This document shows positions 1-8,401 of a stretch of DNA of 64,000 nucleotides, piece after piece. The stretch comes from Clostridia bacterium (GTDB lineage Bacteria; Bacillota; Clostridia; Acetivibrionales; DSM-27016). Made by a program: the position numbers and the translations under genes. Position 1 is the first letter of the stretch. Each line of letters opens with the position of its first letter. The notes below the pieces were generated by a model. The model did not search any database and was not told where the DNA came from. It was given only the letters and a program-made list of their open reading frames with translations. The stretch is taken from NCBI GenBank assembly GCA_026414765.1, contig JAOAIJ010000016.1:38786-102785 (forward strand), given 5' to 3'.

Positions 1-486
1 CAGGAAACCTTTCTATTCTCCGATACGATCTTGGAGAATCTAAGGTTTGCAAATCCAAATGCTACATTCAGTGACATCATCAAAGCTTCTAAACTGGCTC
101 AGGCCCATGAGTTCATTATGAATCTGCCGAAGCAGTATAATACGGTACTGGGCGCAAGAGGAGAGACTTTGTCCGGAGGTCAAAAACAAAGATTGGCGAT
201 AGCAAGAGTAATTCTCAAAAACCCGAAGATCTTTCTGCTTGATGAGATTACATCAAATTTGGATAGCATTACGGAAGCAAAGATACTATCTGATTTTTTG
301 ACTATTTTCAAGGACAAAACATTAATCATGATATCGCATCGTCTTTCAGTAATAAGACAATTTGACAGACTGGTTGTCATGAATGAAGGAAAAATTGTAG
401 AGGATGGTACCTTCGATGACTTGTTCAAAGAAGGTACTTATTTTTATAGTCTTGTTGCCAGGGGGATGATTACTCATGATAAATAA
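1..486 (+). CDS. ABC exporter half (ATP-binding C-terminal part, truncated by window edge)
   Basis: The reading frame is open from base 1, so the gene starts upstream of the window; only about 161 C-terminal residues are present. They form the second half of an ABC-exporter nucleotide-binding domain: the Q-loop region (QETFLFSDTILEN), the signature LSGGQKQRLAIAR, Walker B (IFLLDEITSNLDS) and the H-loop (ISHRLSVI). Its stop overlaps the start of the next gene, another exporter half, by 11 bp. The two therefore probably form a heterodimeric transporter in the inner membrane. In this setting the likely cargo is the product of the downstream NRPS-like cluster; that is inference. Note the Walker B Glu followed by Ile (DEIT), where the partner has DEPT. 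Confidence 0.93.
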   Translation, partial: QETFLFSDTILENLRFANPNATFSDIIKASKLAQAHEFIMNLPKQYNTVLGARGETLSGGQKQRLAIARVILKNPKIFLLDEITSNLDSITEAKILSDFLTIFKDKTLIMISHRLSVIRQFDRLVVMNEGKIVEDGTFDDLFKEGTYFYSLVARGMITHDK

Positions 487-2197
487 CATTATGCAATGCT
501 TTCATTGGGTACTGAAGTTCCAGAACAGAGTAAGATCCAAGCTGCTTGTCATGCTTGTATTGTCTGCGGTATTTGTGGCTGTATCATTAAGTGAAGTGCT
601 GTTTTTTCAATACATTGTGGACAATCTGGTGGTAGTGAATTACCGGAAAACAATCTTTTTTGTTTTCATGCTGGTATTGGCGTTAATCGGAAAAGAGTTG
701 ATCAACTCACTGATAGAAGTTATAGGACAGAAGCTGATTCAATTCCCTATAATCAGTGATCTGAGCAAAAAGCTTTTTCACAGTATGTATGCCAGTCCTG
801 CGAATTACAGGCAAGCAGTGTATATAGATATGTTAACACAGGATACACAGGATATTGGGGCAGGTATAAACAGTAAAATCAGAAATATCAGATATGTGAT
901 ACAGATTATTGTAATCATGGTACTGATGTTTAGTATCAGCGCGCCGATTCTTTATATTACTGCAATCTTAGTATTTGTTTATGTGATAACAGGACATATA
1001 TTTACAAAAATCTTTATTAAGGCAAGAGAAGCATATATGGAGGATGTATCGTTAATACATCAGGTTACTGAGGAAGGGATTTCATCCAGCCGAGAAGTAT
1101 TGGCCTATAACAAAGCGAAATGGGAAGAAGACAGAAGGATAAGGGTCTTTGACAAATACTACGTAAAAGCCAAAAAGCTCTACACTATGGGTAATTTGCA
1201 ATACCTTGCCACGAATATCTCAAAATGGGCTATTGTTCTGTTTATTCTGTTTTATGGGGGATACCTGGTGATTAACAATCATATGAGCCTTGCTGTCTAT
1301 GCTGCAGCATACCGTTATTGCACCTTGCTGATCGATAACGTAGAAGTTGTTTATTCAGAAGCTACAGAAATATCGGGTATCATAGCTAAAGTAAACAGGA
1401 TAAGGGGCGTATTGGATAATACTTGCTATCCTGAAGGAAAAGTCTCAATCGACAGGGTGGAAAGCATAGAGTTTTGTAATGTCAGCTTTTGCTACGAAGG
1501 GCAGGTAGATGAGGCAATATCCGGTTTAAGCTTCAAAATAGACGGTTATAGGAAAATAGCGTTAGTGGGACCGAGCGGAAGCGGTAAATCTACTATAATG
1601 AAGCTATTACTATCAATTATTAAGCCGACCGCAGGAGTGATTAAGATTAATGGCATAGACATAAATCAGATCAACGAAAAAGAATGGATTGGTGAAAAGG
1701 TCGCTGCATGCTTTCAGGAATCTTTTTTCTTCGATGACACAATTGAGAATAATATTAAGCTGGGGCATGAGGTATCTGACGGGAAGCTACTGGATGTATG
1801 CAAAAAGCTGGAAATATACAAGTTCATTTCAAATCAAGGGTTAGGATTTCTGACACGGATAGGAGACAGGGGCATTAATATATCGGGCGGCGAACGGCAA
1901 AGATTAGCTCTAGCCAGGTTATTCACGAAAAATGTGGGAATATATCTGCTGGATGAGCCAACATCCGCCGTTGATAATCTTACAGAGGCTACTCTAAAGC
2001 ACAATATAAACCAACTGGTATCTGATAATGGCAGTATCATGTTTATGTCGGCTCACAGGTTATCTACAATAAGGGATGCTGATCTGATAATTGTAATGAA
2101 CAACGGGCGGCTGACAGAGATGGGGACCCATCAGGACCTCCGGGAGCATAACGGATTGTACAGGCAAATGCTTGAGGAACAAAATCAGGCTGTTTAA
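476..2197 (+). CDS. ABC exporter half, permease plus ATP-binding domain
   Basis: This is a full-length type I ABC exporter half of 573 residues. The N-terminal half (about residues 15-310) contains the hydrophobic membrane helices. The C-terminal half is a nucleotide-binding domain with Walker A GPSGSGKST, Q-loop (CFQESFFFDDTIEN), signature ISGGERQRLALARL, Walker B (GIYLLDEPTSAVD) and H-loop SAHRLSTI. All catalytic motifs are intact. The ATG at 476 overlaps the preceding half-transporter by 11 bp and has an AGGGGGA-type ribosome site just upstream, which indicates translational coupling. It lies directly before NRPS-like genes in the same direction, so export of, or self-protection against, the cluster product is the most likely job. 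Substrate and direction cannot be read from sequence alone. Confidence 0.93.
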   Translation: MINNIMQCFHWVLKFQNRVRSKLLVMLVLSAVFVAVSLSEVLFFQYIVDNLVVVNYRKTIFFVFMLVLALIGKELINSLIEVIGQKLIQFPIISDLSKKLFHSMYASPANYRQAVYIDMLTQDTQDIGAGINSKIRNIRYVIQIIVIMVLMFSISAPILYITAILVFVYVITGHIFTKIFIKAREAYMEDVSLIHQVTEEGISSSREVLAYNKAKWEEDRRIRVFDKYYVKAKKLYTMGNLQYLATNISKWAIVLFILFYGGYLVINNHMSLAVYAAAYRYCTLLIDNVEVVYSEATEISGIIAKVNRIRGVLDNTCYPEGKVSIDRVESIEFCNVSFCYEGQVDEAISGLSFKIDGYRKIALVGPSGSGKSTIMKLLLSIIKPTAGVIKINGIDINQINEKEWIGEKVAACFQESFFFDDTIENNIKLGHEVSDGKLLDVCKKLEIYKFISNQGLGFLTRIGDRGINISGGERQRLALARLFTKNVGIYLLDEPTSAVDNLTEATLKHNINQLVSDNGSIMFMSAHRLSTIRDADLIIVMNNGRLTEMGTHQDLREHNGLYRQMLEEQNQAV

Positions 2198-2250
2198 ATC
2201 TAAGCACAACAGACTAACTTAATAAAGAAGGGATGAGTTAAGAATAATTT

Positions 2251-4062
2251 ATGGAAAACGACAGCAAATTACTAAATTTTTTCGGTAAAAACCTGTATAA
2301 GCTGAGTTTACCTCAGTTAGTCATGAATAAGGCAATTGAGATTCCGGATAACATTGCAGTATTAGATGAATATAAGGCTATTACCTACAGCGATTTGGAA
2401 ACAGCATCAGATAAAGTGGCAGCTTACATCCTGCAAGTTGCCGGAAGGCAGCAGAAAATAGCGGTAATCATGGATAGGAGTGCTGACTTGGTAGCAGCAG
2501 CGCTTGGTATTATGAAAAGCAGCAGCATTTATGTGCCGATAGATACCCACTATCCTCAAAAAAGAGTAAAACATATCGTAGAAGATTGCCAATGTCCAGT
2601 AATAATAATCCAATCAAAATACAGGAAGCTGTATGCAGATATATTCTCTGACGGAATAAAGGTAATATGTTATGAAGACCTGCTCGAACAGACTCAAGTA
2701 AAGCCACAAACTTACGATGTTGATGTAAACAATATTGCATATATCCTATATACGTCAGGAACAACAGGGAAACCTAAAGGTGTCATGGTTACACACAAGG
2801 CAGTATTGAATACACTTTTTTGGCTGATAAAACAATTCAAAATGTCGCCTATGGACGTAATAGCTCTTAAAACCTCAATCAGCTTCACAGATTCCATTTG
2901 GGAGATCTTCTGTCCGCTTATCGTTGGAGCAAAAATAAAGGTGGTGACTGAAACTGCATCAAGGGACATAAACACTCTTTATATCGCTATGCAGAATGTT
3001 ACCATTACGCAGTTTGTACCGTCGGCCTTAAGAGTTCTGCTGGCTCATATAGCCAGAAAGCAAGTAAGTAATCCGATGCCTAATCTCAGATGGGTGTTCA
3101 ACACCGGAGAATACATCAGCACAGCACTGGCAAAGGATTTTTACGGGGCCTTTAAAAATGCAGAGCTGGGGAATTTATACGGTATGACGGAAAGTGCGAT
3201 ATTTGCTTCTTATTATTTAGTGAATAGAGATACACTTAATCAATTGGACAAAGTGCCCATAGGAAGGCCCATTGATAATATAAGGATGTATATTGTCAAC
3301 GATAGTGGAAGCCTTTGCGAAGCAGGTGAAATCGGTGAAATCTGTATTTCCGGTATTGGACTGGCATCCGGTTATTGGAACCAATCAGGAATAACAAAGG
3401 AAAAGTTCTGCTACTGCAAAGCCTGTGGGGAAGATGTATATCGGACGGGTGATCTTGGTGCTATAGGTAAAGATGGGATGATAGACTATTTCGGTAGAAA
3501 AGACGACCAGGTAAAAATACGGGGTAATCGCGTAGAGCTTGCAGAAGTTGAAAAGAGTTTGATGCAGTTTGTCCATAAAGGCAGTGTTGCTGTGATAGTG
3601 GCAAAAGACAAGTTCAATGAGAATACATTAATATGCTTTTATACAGATCCAAACACTGATATAGCAGGGCTGAGGTCGGAGATAGCCGGGATATTGCCGG
3701 TATATATGGTTCCTTCACGCTTCGAGTATAGAAAGGAGCTGCCGCTTAGCTTTAACAGCAAAGTAGACCGGAATGAATTGAGGAAAAGTATCATGGATAA
3801 TGAGGAAACAGATTCTGGTGAAACCATAGCCAATCAATTAATGAATATTTGGAAGGTATTACTTCCAGCGTCTGAGATTACTCCGGACGGGGACTTTTTT
3901 GATCTGGGTGGCGACTCCTTATTAGTGATACGTATGCAAGCCATGTTGGATATTGTAGGTTTTAAAGTAGACTACGACGATATTTTGAAAAACAGCACAA
4001 TAAATCAATTAGTAAAAGTTATCAAAAGGGGTAGTTATAATGATGGGGAAAAAAATAATTGA
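2251..4062 (+). CDS. NRPS-like adenylation-carrier (A-T) didomain, predicted non-alpha-amino acid substrate
   Basis: A 603-residue protein with an adenylation domain (about 1-510) and a C-terminal carrier domain whose phosphopantetheine site is FFDLGGDSL. Core motifs are clear: AYILYTSGTTGKPKGV (A3), NLYGMTE (A5), YRTGDLG (A7), DDQVKIRGNRVE (A8) and NSKVDR (A10 Lys). The A4 motif reads SFTDSIWEIF, so the position that normally holds Asp235, the alpha-amino anchor, is Thr213, followed by Asp214. My hand-aligned specificity code is T-D-W-Q-F-T-L-I-F-K. A shifted Asp at 236 with Trp at 239 resembles published beta-alanine codes (V-D-W...). A beta-amino acid, perhaps beta-alanine supplied by panD at 17411, is therefore the best guess. 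There is no condensation domain. The ribosome site is weak and distant. The next gene overlaps this one by 23 bp. Confidence 0.9.
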   Translation: MENDSKLLNFFGKNLYKLSLPQLVMNKAIEIPDNIAVLDEYKAITYSDLETASDKVAAYILQVAGRQQKIAVIMDRSADLVAAALGIMKSSSIYVPIDTHYPQKRVKHIVEDCQCPVIIIQSKYRKLYADIFSDGIKVICYEDLLEQTQVKPQTYDVDVNNIAYILYTSGTTGKPKGVMVTHKAVLNTLFWLIKQFKMSPMDVIALKTSISFTDSIWEIFCPLIVGAKIKVVTETASRDINTLYIAMQNVTITQFVPSALRVLLAHIARKQVSNPMPNLRWVFNTGEYISTALAKDFYGAFKNAELGNLYGMTESAIFASYYLVNRDTLNQLDKVPIGRPIDNIRMYIVNDSGSLCEAGEIGEICISGIGLASGYWNQSGITKEKFCYCKACGEDVYRTGDLGAIGKDGMIDYFGRKDDQVKIRGNRVELAEVEKSLMQFVHKGSVAVIVAKDKFNENTLICFYTDPNTDIAGLRSEIAGILPVYMVPSRFEYRKELPLSFNSKVDRNELRKSIMDNEETDSGETIANQLMNIWKVLLPASEITPDGDFFDLGGDSLLVIRMQAMLDIVGFKVDYDDILKNSTINQLVKVIKRGSYNDGEKNN

Positions 4063-5047
4063 AAATCTGGAACCGTTTAAGGAGTTTTTTTTTCAGGATT
4101 GTATATATAACGCTGTCTTTTCCGTAATCAATCACTACAATAAATCTATTCTACCTATACTCATAAATACCTATGTCCATTACACATATTCGGAAAACAA
4201 TACATTAAATATATCCTTCGATTACAGGAGTGACGAGAAATTTGAGAAGCTACTGAATAAGTTGGGTATGAGGATTGAGGGTTTCAGTACTACGGACAGT
4301 TTTGCCTCTGATATTAAGGAAGCGATTGACCGGGAGGTGCCGGTCATAGTCAATGTTGATTGCTTTTATGAATCAATACGGAAGGATACCTATCATAGGG
4401 AGCACTTGGACCATAGTCTGTTGGTCTACGGGTATGAAGGAGGTGACTTCTGGATTTATGAGCACAGCAACAGGAATGCGCTGAACTATAAGCCGGCAAA
4501 AATATCCCAGGGGGATCTGTTGACGGCATGTAATGGCTACGTTGACAGGTATATGAAGGAAAGCGATCAACCTTATGCTTTTTACTGTATCTGTGAAGAT
4601 AGTGGATGGAAGTCGGCAAACCAAACGTTTAATGCAGAATACATCAAAAAATATGTGGGTAGATTCATGTGTGAAGCGGAAGAGAGCTTGTTTGGGATGA
4701 AAAACTACTATCATGCAATTTCAGAGCTGGGGAAAATACTTCGTGACTACGACAAATTGTCTCTACTTAGTAGTGAGCTGATAAAGTTTATCAATAACGT
4801 AATCCATATAAAAAAGGCTCAACAATATATTTTGAAGCATTTTGCCAAAGAACCGGAAAAGGCTGCTGCTGAAATCAGCAGCAGCTGGACATATGCCAGA
4901 CTGCTGTTATCCAGGTGTATTGAGGAGGCAGATAATTTTGAAAAGAATAGCGAGGCAGCTATAGATGCGGTGAAAAAAGCATGGGACAGAGAATTGGAAC
5001 TGAATGATTTGATTAAGAAATACGCAGAGGATTTGATTAAAGCCTGA
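4040..5047 (+). CDS. BtrH-like cysteine-protease-fold acyltransferase
   Basis: The N-terminal part (about residues 10-150) matches the pattern of the butirosin BtrH N-terminal family. It has a Cys near the start (QDC, Cys21), a His in LDHSLLVYGY (His125) and an acidic/His stretch YEHSNRN. These are laid out like the Cys-His-acid triad of papain-like folds. BtrH moves an amino-acyl chain from an acyl carrier protein to the amine of an aminoglycoside. The C-terminal part (about 200-335) is predicted helical with no recognised motif. The start lies inside the upstream A-T gene (23 bp overlap), so the pair is translationally coupled. Inferred role: takes the acyl group from one of the cluster's carrier domains and forms an amide, standing in for the missing condensation domain. 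Exact donor and acceptor are unknown. Confidence 0.72.
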   Translation: MMGKKIIENLEPFKEFFFQDCIYNAVFSVINHYNKSILPILINTYVHYTYSENNTLNISFDYRSDEKFEKLLNKLGMRIEGFSTTDSFASDIKEAIDREVPVIVNVDCFYESIRKDTYHREHLDHSLLVYGYEGGDFWIYEHSNRNALNYKPAKISQGDLLTACNGYVDRYMKESDQPYAFYCICEDSGWKSANQTFNAEYIKKYVGRFMCEAEESLFGMKNYYHAISELGKILRDYDKLSLLSSELIKFINNVIHIKKAQQYILKHFAKEPEKAAAEISSSWTYARLLLSRCIEEADNFEKNSEAAIDAVKKAWDRELELNDLIKKYAEDLIKA

Positions 5048-5115
5048 TGCTATTAACCAGAATGTAGCAGGGGCTTTCTAATTAAGAAAAAAATAACAAG
5101 AAGAGGAGAGATTTA

Positions 5116-7044
5116 ATGGAACAGGGTATGCTTTCTGTCGGTTTAAGCAGTGTATTCAGCTTAAAGCTGCTTAAAAAGGTATATGAAAAGAACAAGTCAT
5201 ACACAAAATTTATTGTTACAGAGCAGGATTTCAAATTTATCAGCAGGGTTGTTCAGGAAAGTAAGGGATTATGCGACCAGAAAGAATTAATGCAATTTAT
5301 TAATGGGGCTGAAATACTCGATGAGACTTTGCTGAGTCAAAATCAGCCGGAGATAAGTGTCTGGTGTTACAATTATACGTTTCACTATATAGATGAATAC
5401 GGCAAGGATTTTCTTAACAAATTTAGTGAAATAATAACTTTGGTCAATAAAAACTGCACTATATCGGAACTTAACTATATTTGTAATGAGCCTTATGACT
5501 TACAAAGAAAGTTTTATAGTTCCATAGTAGAAGAAAAGTTGGGAAGACTCCATCAGAATATGGCGGAGAATCTAAACATCATTAATGAAATCCATTCGAA
5601 GCTGCACATAACTACAAATATATTTAGCATACCGGTTTCCTGCAATATCACAGTTCAGGAAGATAACAGTATTTTGGAATTCAAACGGAGATATTACGAT
5701 TTCAAAGAATGGGTGACTTCCAGGGTACCTGACTTTTTTACAGGAAACGTTTTGCAGCTAGACTGTACTGATCTTTATGTAAATAACATTACTTTTCCGG
5801 AGTTGATAGAACAGCTGATAAAGTGTCATAAAAGTTGTTCTCCTAAGCAATGGAATTCATTCAGCCTGGCGGAGGAACATTATTTTGACATGGAGCAGGC
5901 AGTCAGATGTCTTCAGGAATGCCTGGACATTAATCTGGAGCCGGTTAGAGATGCATCAGGGATGGATGGTGTGGATAAAGTATTTGATAATCTGCTTCTG
6001 TATCATATGCCGTACCTAATCGGTAAGCAAAGATCAAATAAACCGGATGGCAATAGGAAGCTTTCGTTAGCTGCTGAAGTCGATGATTCACTGTTGCGTG
6101 CTTCTCAAAATGAAAGTAAAAACGGAGCAGATATAGTACTAACCAAAAAGGTTGTTACTTCCGGCGATGGGCAAGAGCTTGCATACTATACAGCCGGAGC
6201 AGGAATTCCAATCTATATCGTTAATGCATATGGTGTTGCTGTCGATGTATGGAAACCTCTCATTTCATTATTAGCTGAGCACTATTACATAATAATTGGA
6301 GAAATCAGGGGCATTAACAATAATGAAAGACCGATCAATACTCAAAATGAGCATTATGGGTTGTATGACCATGTTGATGATATTGAAAAAGTCATTGAGG
6401 CAGAAAAAATAGATGCCCTTCATATGATCTCATGGTGTTCAGGGGCGAAGCAGGCAATTTTATACGCAGCCAGGGATAAAGTTAAGATTCTGTCCCAGAT
6501 TATTATTGCAGGGGAATTCGCACCGTACAATGACAGTGAAAAGGATCATTCGAAATTTAGAAAGAGTGTTCAGGAGATTTTTCAAATAATAAAGAATGAT
6601 GAGAGAATGTTTGAATTTTATCTTAAGATAATAAACAAAAGCATATTTAAGAATACTCTGGACTTCCAAGGCCTGACCAATAAGGCGCAAACCGCGGAAG
6701 TAAGGGATATAGTCGAATTGCTTTTTGAAATTATTCCCCAAAAAGACAGAAGCATAATACTTGACGCTTTTACTTCAAAAGAAAAAATGAGGAATTTCTT
6801 AACGATGTGCGTAGAGTACTATCAGCATGATGTCGAATCGGTTATCACTTCGTTGAACATGCCGGCTCTATTGGTATCATCGGACAAGGATAACGTAGCA
6901 AATCCAAAACAATCTGAATGGGCTCACAGTAAATTCAGGAATTCAGTCTATGTTCCATTCCCTGAAGCTACGCACAGCATTGTAAAAGAGAGGTACATAG
7001 ACTTATATAACTTAATAAAGCAGCACCTGGAAACTATCGGATAG
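5116..7044 (+). CDS. Alpha/beta hydrolase (thioesterase-like) with Cys nucleophile and large N-terminal domain
   Basis: A 642-residue protein. The last about 290 residues form an alpha/beta-hydrolase domain: a strand-loop YIVNAYGVAVDVWKPL, the nucleophile elbow ISWCSGAK, a candidate acid in LLVSSDKDN, and the catalytic His in PEATHSIV. In the small-x-nucleophile-x-small elbow the nucleophile position is Cys441 rather than Ser. Cys-type members exist among dienelactone hydrolases and some polyketide/NRPS thioesterases, where Cys favours acyl transfer. The first about 340 residues are unlike anything I recognise and are rich in helix-forming sequence. A ribosome site (GAGGAG) sits before the ATG. 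It lies between the BtrH-like gene and the free carrier protein, suggesting release, cyclisation or amide formation on a carrier-bound intermediate. Confidence 0.78.
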   Translation: MEQGMLSVGLSSVFSLKLLKKVYEKNKSYTKFIVTEQDFKFISRVVQESKGLCDQKELMQFINGAEILDETLLSQNQPEISVWCYNYTFHYIDEYGKDFLNKFSEIITLVNKNCTISELNYICNEPYDLQRKFYSSIVEEKLGRLHQNMAENLNIINEIHSKLHITTNIFSIPVSCNITVQEDNSILEFKRRYYDFKEWVTSRVPDFFTGNVLQLDCTDLYVNNITFPELIEQLIKCHKSCSPKQWNSFSLAEEHYFDMEQAVRCLQECLDINLEPVRDASGMDGVDKVFDNLLLYHMPYLIGKQRSNKPDGNRKLSLAAEVDDSLLRASQNESKNGADIVLTKKVVTSGDGQELAYYTAGAGIPIYIVNAYGVAVDVWKPLISLLAEHYYIIIGEIRGINNNERPINTQNEHYGLYDHVDDIEKVIEAEKIDALHMISWCSGAKQAILYAARDKVKILSQIIIAGEFAPYNDSEKDHSKFRKSVQEIFQIIKNDERMFEFYLKIINKSIFKNTLDFQGLTNKAQTAEVRDIVELLFEIIPQKDRSIILDAFTSKEKMRNFLTMCVEYYQHDVESVITSLNMPALLVSSDKDNVANPKQSEWAHSKFRNSVYVPFPEATHSIVKERYIDLYNLIKQHLETIG

Positions 7045-7090
7045 GAACCGGATGAAAATAATATTAGCATATTGAAAGGATGGGACAGTT

Positions 7091-7336
7091 ATGCAGAATA
7101 ATGTATTTGAAACCATTAAAAGCTATTTGTTGGAAAATATAGTGAATGAAGATATTGATTTGGATTATGATCTAAATCTTATGAATGCCGGAATCATTGA
7201 TTCAATTACAATGGTAAAGGTTATTTTATTTTTAGAGCACAAATTTCAGGTCCGTTTTGCCGAAGAGGACCTGCTGCCTGATCATTTTGAGACTATTAAT
7301 ACTATGGGGAACTTCATCAAAACAAAAATACAATAA
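7091..7336 (+). CDS. Free-standing acyl/peptidyl carrier protein
   Basis: An 81-residue acidic protein with the carrier-protein pattern. The phosphopantetheine serine lies in AGIIDSITMVK, followed by the LFLEHKFQV helix and the EEDLLPDHFETINTM loop typical of D-alanyl carrier (DltC)/PCP-like proteins. The ribosome site is GAAAGGATGGGA just before the ATG. It follows the Cys-hydrolase by 46 bp and ends the first run of cluster genes. No adenylation domain is fused to it, so it must be loaded in trans, either by one of the two A domains in the cluster or by acyl transfer. It is a likely partner of the BtrH-like protein, by analogy with BtrI-BtrH in butirosin biosynthesis. Substrate unknown. Confidence 0.9.
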   Translation: MQNNVFETIKSYLLENIVNEDIDLDYDLNLMNAGIIDSITMVKVILFLEHKFQVRFAEEDLLPDHFETINTMGNFIKTKIQ

Positions 7337-7535
7337 ATGTAAATTTTTAGTTTATACCATCGGAAAAATACATTATAATTAATAATTGTAAAACGTAAAA
7401 CAAGCAGGCGAAGCTTTTTTTGATTAAGTAGGAATCAGCTCATTTACAAGGCTTTTAGGCACTCCTTTCTTTTGCCATATTGCCGAATACTTGTGTACGG
7501 CAGTATAGGACAAGCGATTGGGGCTTTGAAAACAG

Positions 7536-7578
7536 GTTGTAGAAAACTTAATTTTAGTTCATTTAAGTTTTTCACAAC
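7536..7578 (+). promoter_or_regulatory. Hairpin just upstream of the glycosylase gene
   Basis: GTTGT plus AAAACTTAA (7536-7551) pairs with TTAAGTTTT plus ACAAC (7563-7578), with a small internal mismatch. It is AT-rich and followed by only a short T tract (TTTTTC). It may be a weak terminator for the preceding cluster genes or a leader hairpin controlling the glycosylase gene, whose ribosome site AAGGAGG begins about 20 bp later. The rest of 7337-7535 shows no gene. Confidence 0.45.
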
Positions 7579-7610
7579 GAATAAAAAATGATTATTTTAA
7601 GGAGGTAAGC

Positions 7611-8174
7611 ATGGAAGAAGTAAAGAAAAAGAGGTGCAGTTGGGTATCTAATTCGGAAATTCATAAGGATTACCATGACAAAGAGTGGGGAGTACCTATC
7701 TATGATGACAAGGAGCTATACGAAACTCTTGTCCTGGAGACCTTTACTACAGGACTCAGCTGGTTGATCATTCTGAAAAAGCGCGAGAATTTCAGAAAAG
7801 CCTTTGATAATTTTGATCCGGATAAAGTGGCTGAATATGATGAACAAAAAGTTGAGGAATTATGCAAAAATACTGATATTATAAGAAGTCCGGGTAAAAT
7901 AAAGGCAACTATAAGCAATACGAGGATTTTCAAAAGCATTCAGAAGGAATACGGCACTTTTTCAAAATACATCTGGGGATATACCGATAACAAAATTATT
8001 AAGAACACCGACAATCGTTTCAATTTTCATAATGATGTGGCAGTTAAAATTTCAGAGGATCTGAAAAAAAGAGGTATGAAATATGTCGGACCGGTAACTG
8101 TCAATGCATTTTTGGAAGCGATGGGAATGATTAACAACCATGAGACAGAATGTTTTCGTTATAACGAATTATAG
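7611..8174 (+). CDS. tag: DNA-3-methyladenine glycosylase I (Tag family)
   Basis: A 187-residue protein that aligns along its whole length with Tag. It excises N3-alkylated adenine from DNA. Visible hallmarks: RCSWV at the N terminus, YHDKEWGVP, LETFTTGLSW followed by ILKKRENFRKAF, IIRSPGKIKA, LKKRGMKYVGPVTVNAF and the C-terminal NNHETECF. The zinc ligands Cys9, His22, His177 and Cys181 match E. coli Cys4/His17/His175/Cys179, and the base-recognition Glu of the LET motif is present, so it should be active. It has its own strong ribosome site (AAGGAGG) and sits between a hairpin (7536-7578) and a terminator (8260-8303), in the middle of an NRPS-like cluster. DNA glycosylases inside such clusters are known to give self-resistance to adenine alkylators (yatakemycin YtkR2 is one example, of a different fold). 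A housekeeping role is the alternative. Confidence 0.95.
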   Translation: MEEVKKKRCSWVSNSEIHKDYHDKEWGVPIYDDKELYETLVLETFTTGLSWLIILKKRENFRKAFDNFDPDKVAEYDEQKVEELCKNTDIIRSPGKIKATISNTRIFKSIQKEYGTFSKYIWGYTDNKIIKNTDNRFNFHNDVAVKISEDLKKRGMKYVGPVTVNAFLEAMGMINNHETECFRYNEL

Positions 8175-8259
8175 CTTCTGAAATTTTTGGACTGACGAAT
8201 CAGTACTGATTAACAAGGTAATGCACGATGCAAAATAATAGAAAAATTAGCCAAGAGAT

Positions 8260-8303
8260 CAGTTGATATTCTTTGATTGGAATATCAACTGTTCTTTTTT
8301 ATT
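8260..8303 (+). terminator. Rho-independent terminator after tag
   Basis: A perfect 12-bp stem, CAGTTGATATTC (8260-8271) with GAATATCAACTG (8280-8291), an 8-nt loop and a following T-rich tail (TTCTTTTTT). It separates tag from the second half of the cluster, which therefore needs its own promoter in 8304-8386. Confidence 0.85.
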
Positions 8304-8401
8304 TCGGCAACAGTTTCAGCCATATGTATGAGCTAATGCAGCATGAGGCTGATGACACCTGACCGGACTAAAACAACTTATTTATGAAGGAGTGTGAAAA
8401 A

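Noticed and set aside
2251-7336. Closthioamide-type pathway
   Set aside because: Beta-alanine and a cysteine-protease-fold enzyme are shared themes, but no thioamide-forming adenine-nucleotide alpha-hydrolase is seen in the window.
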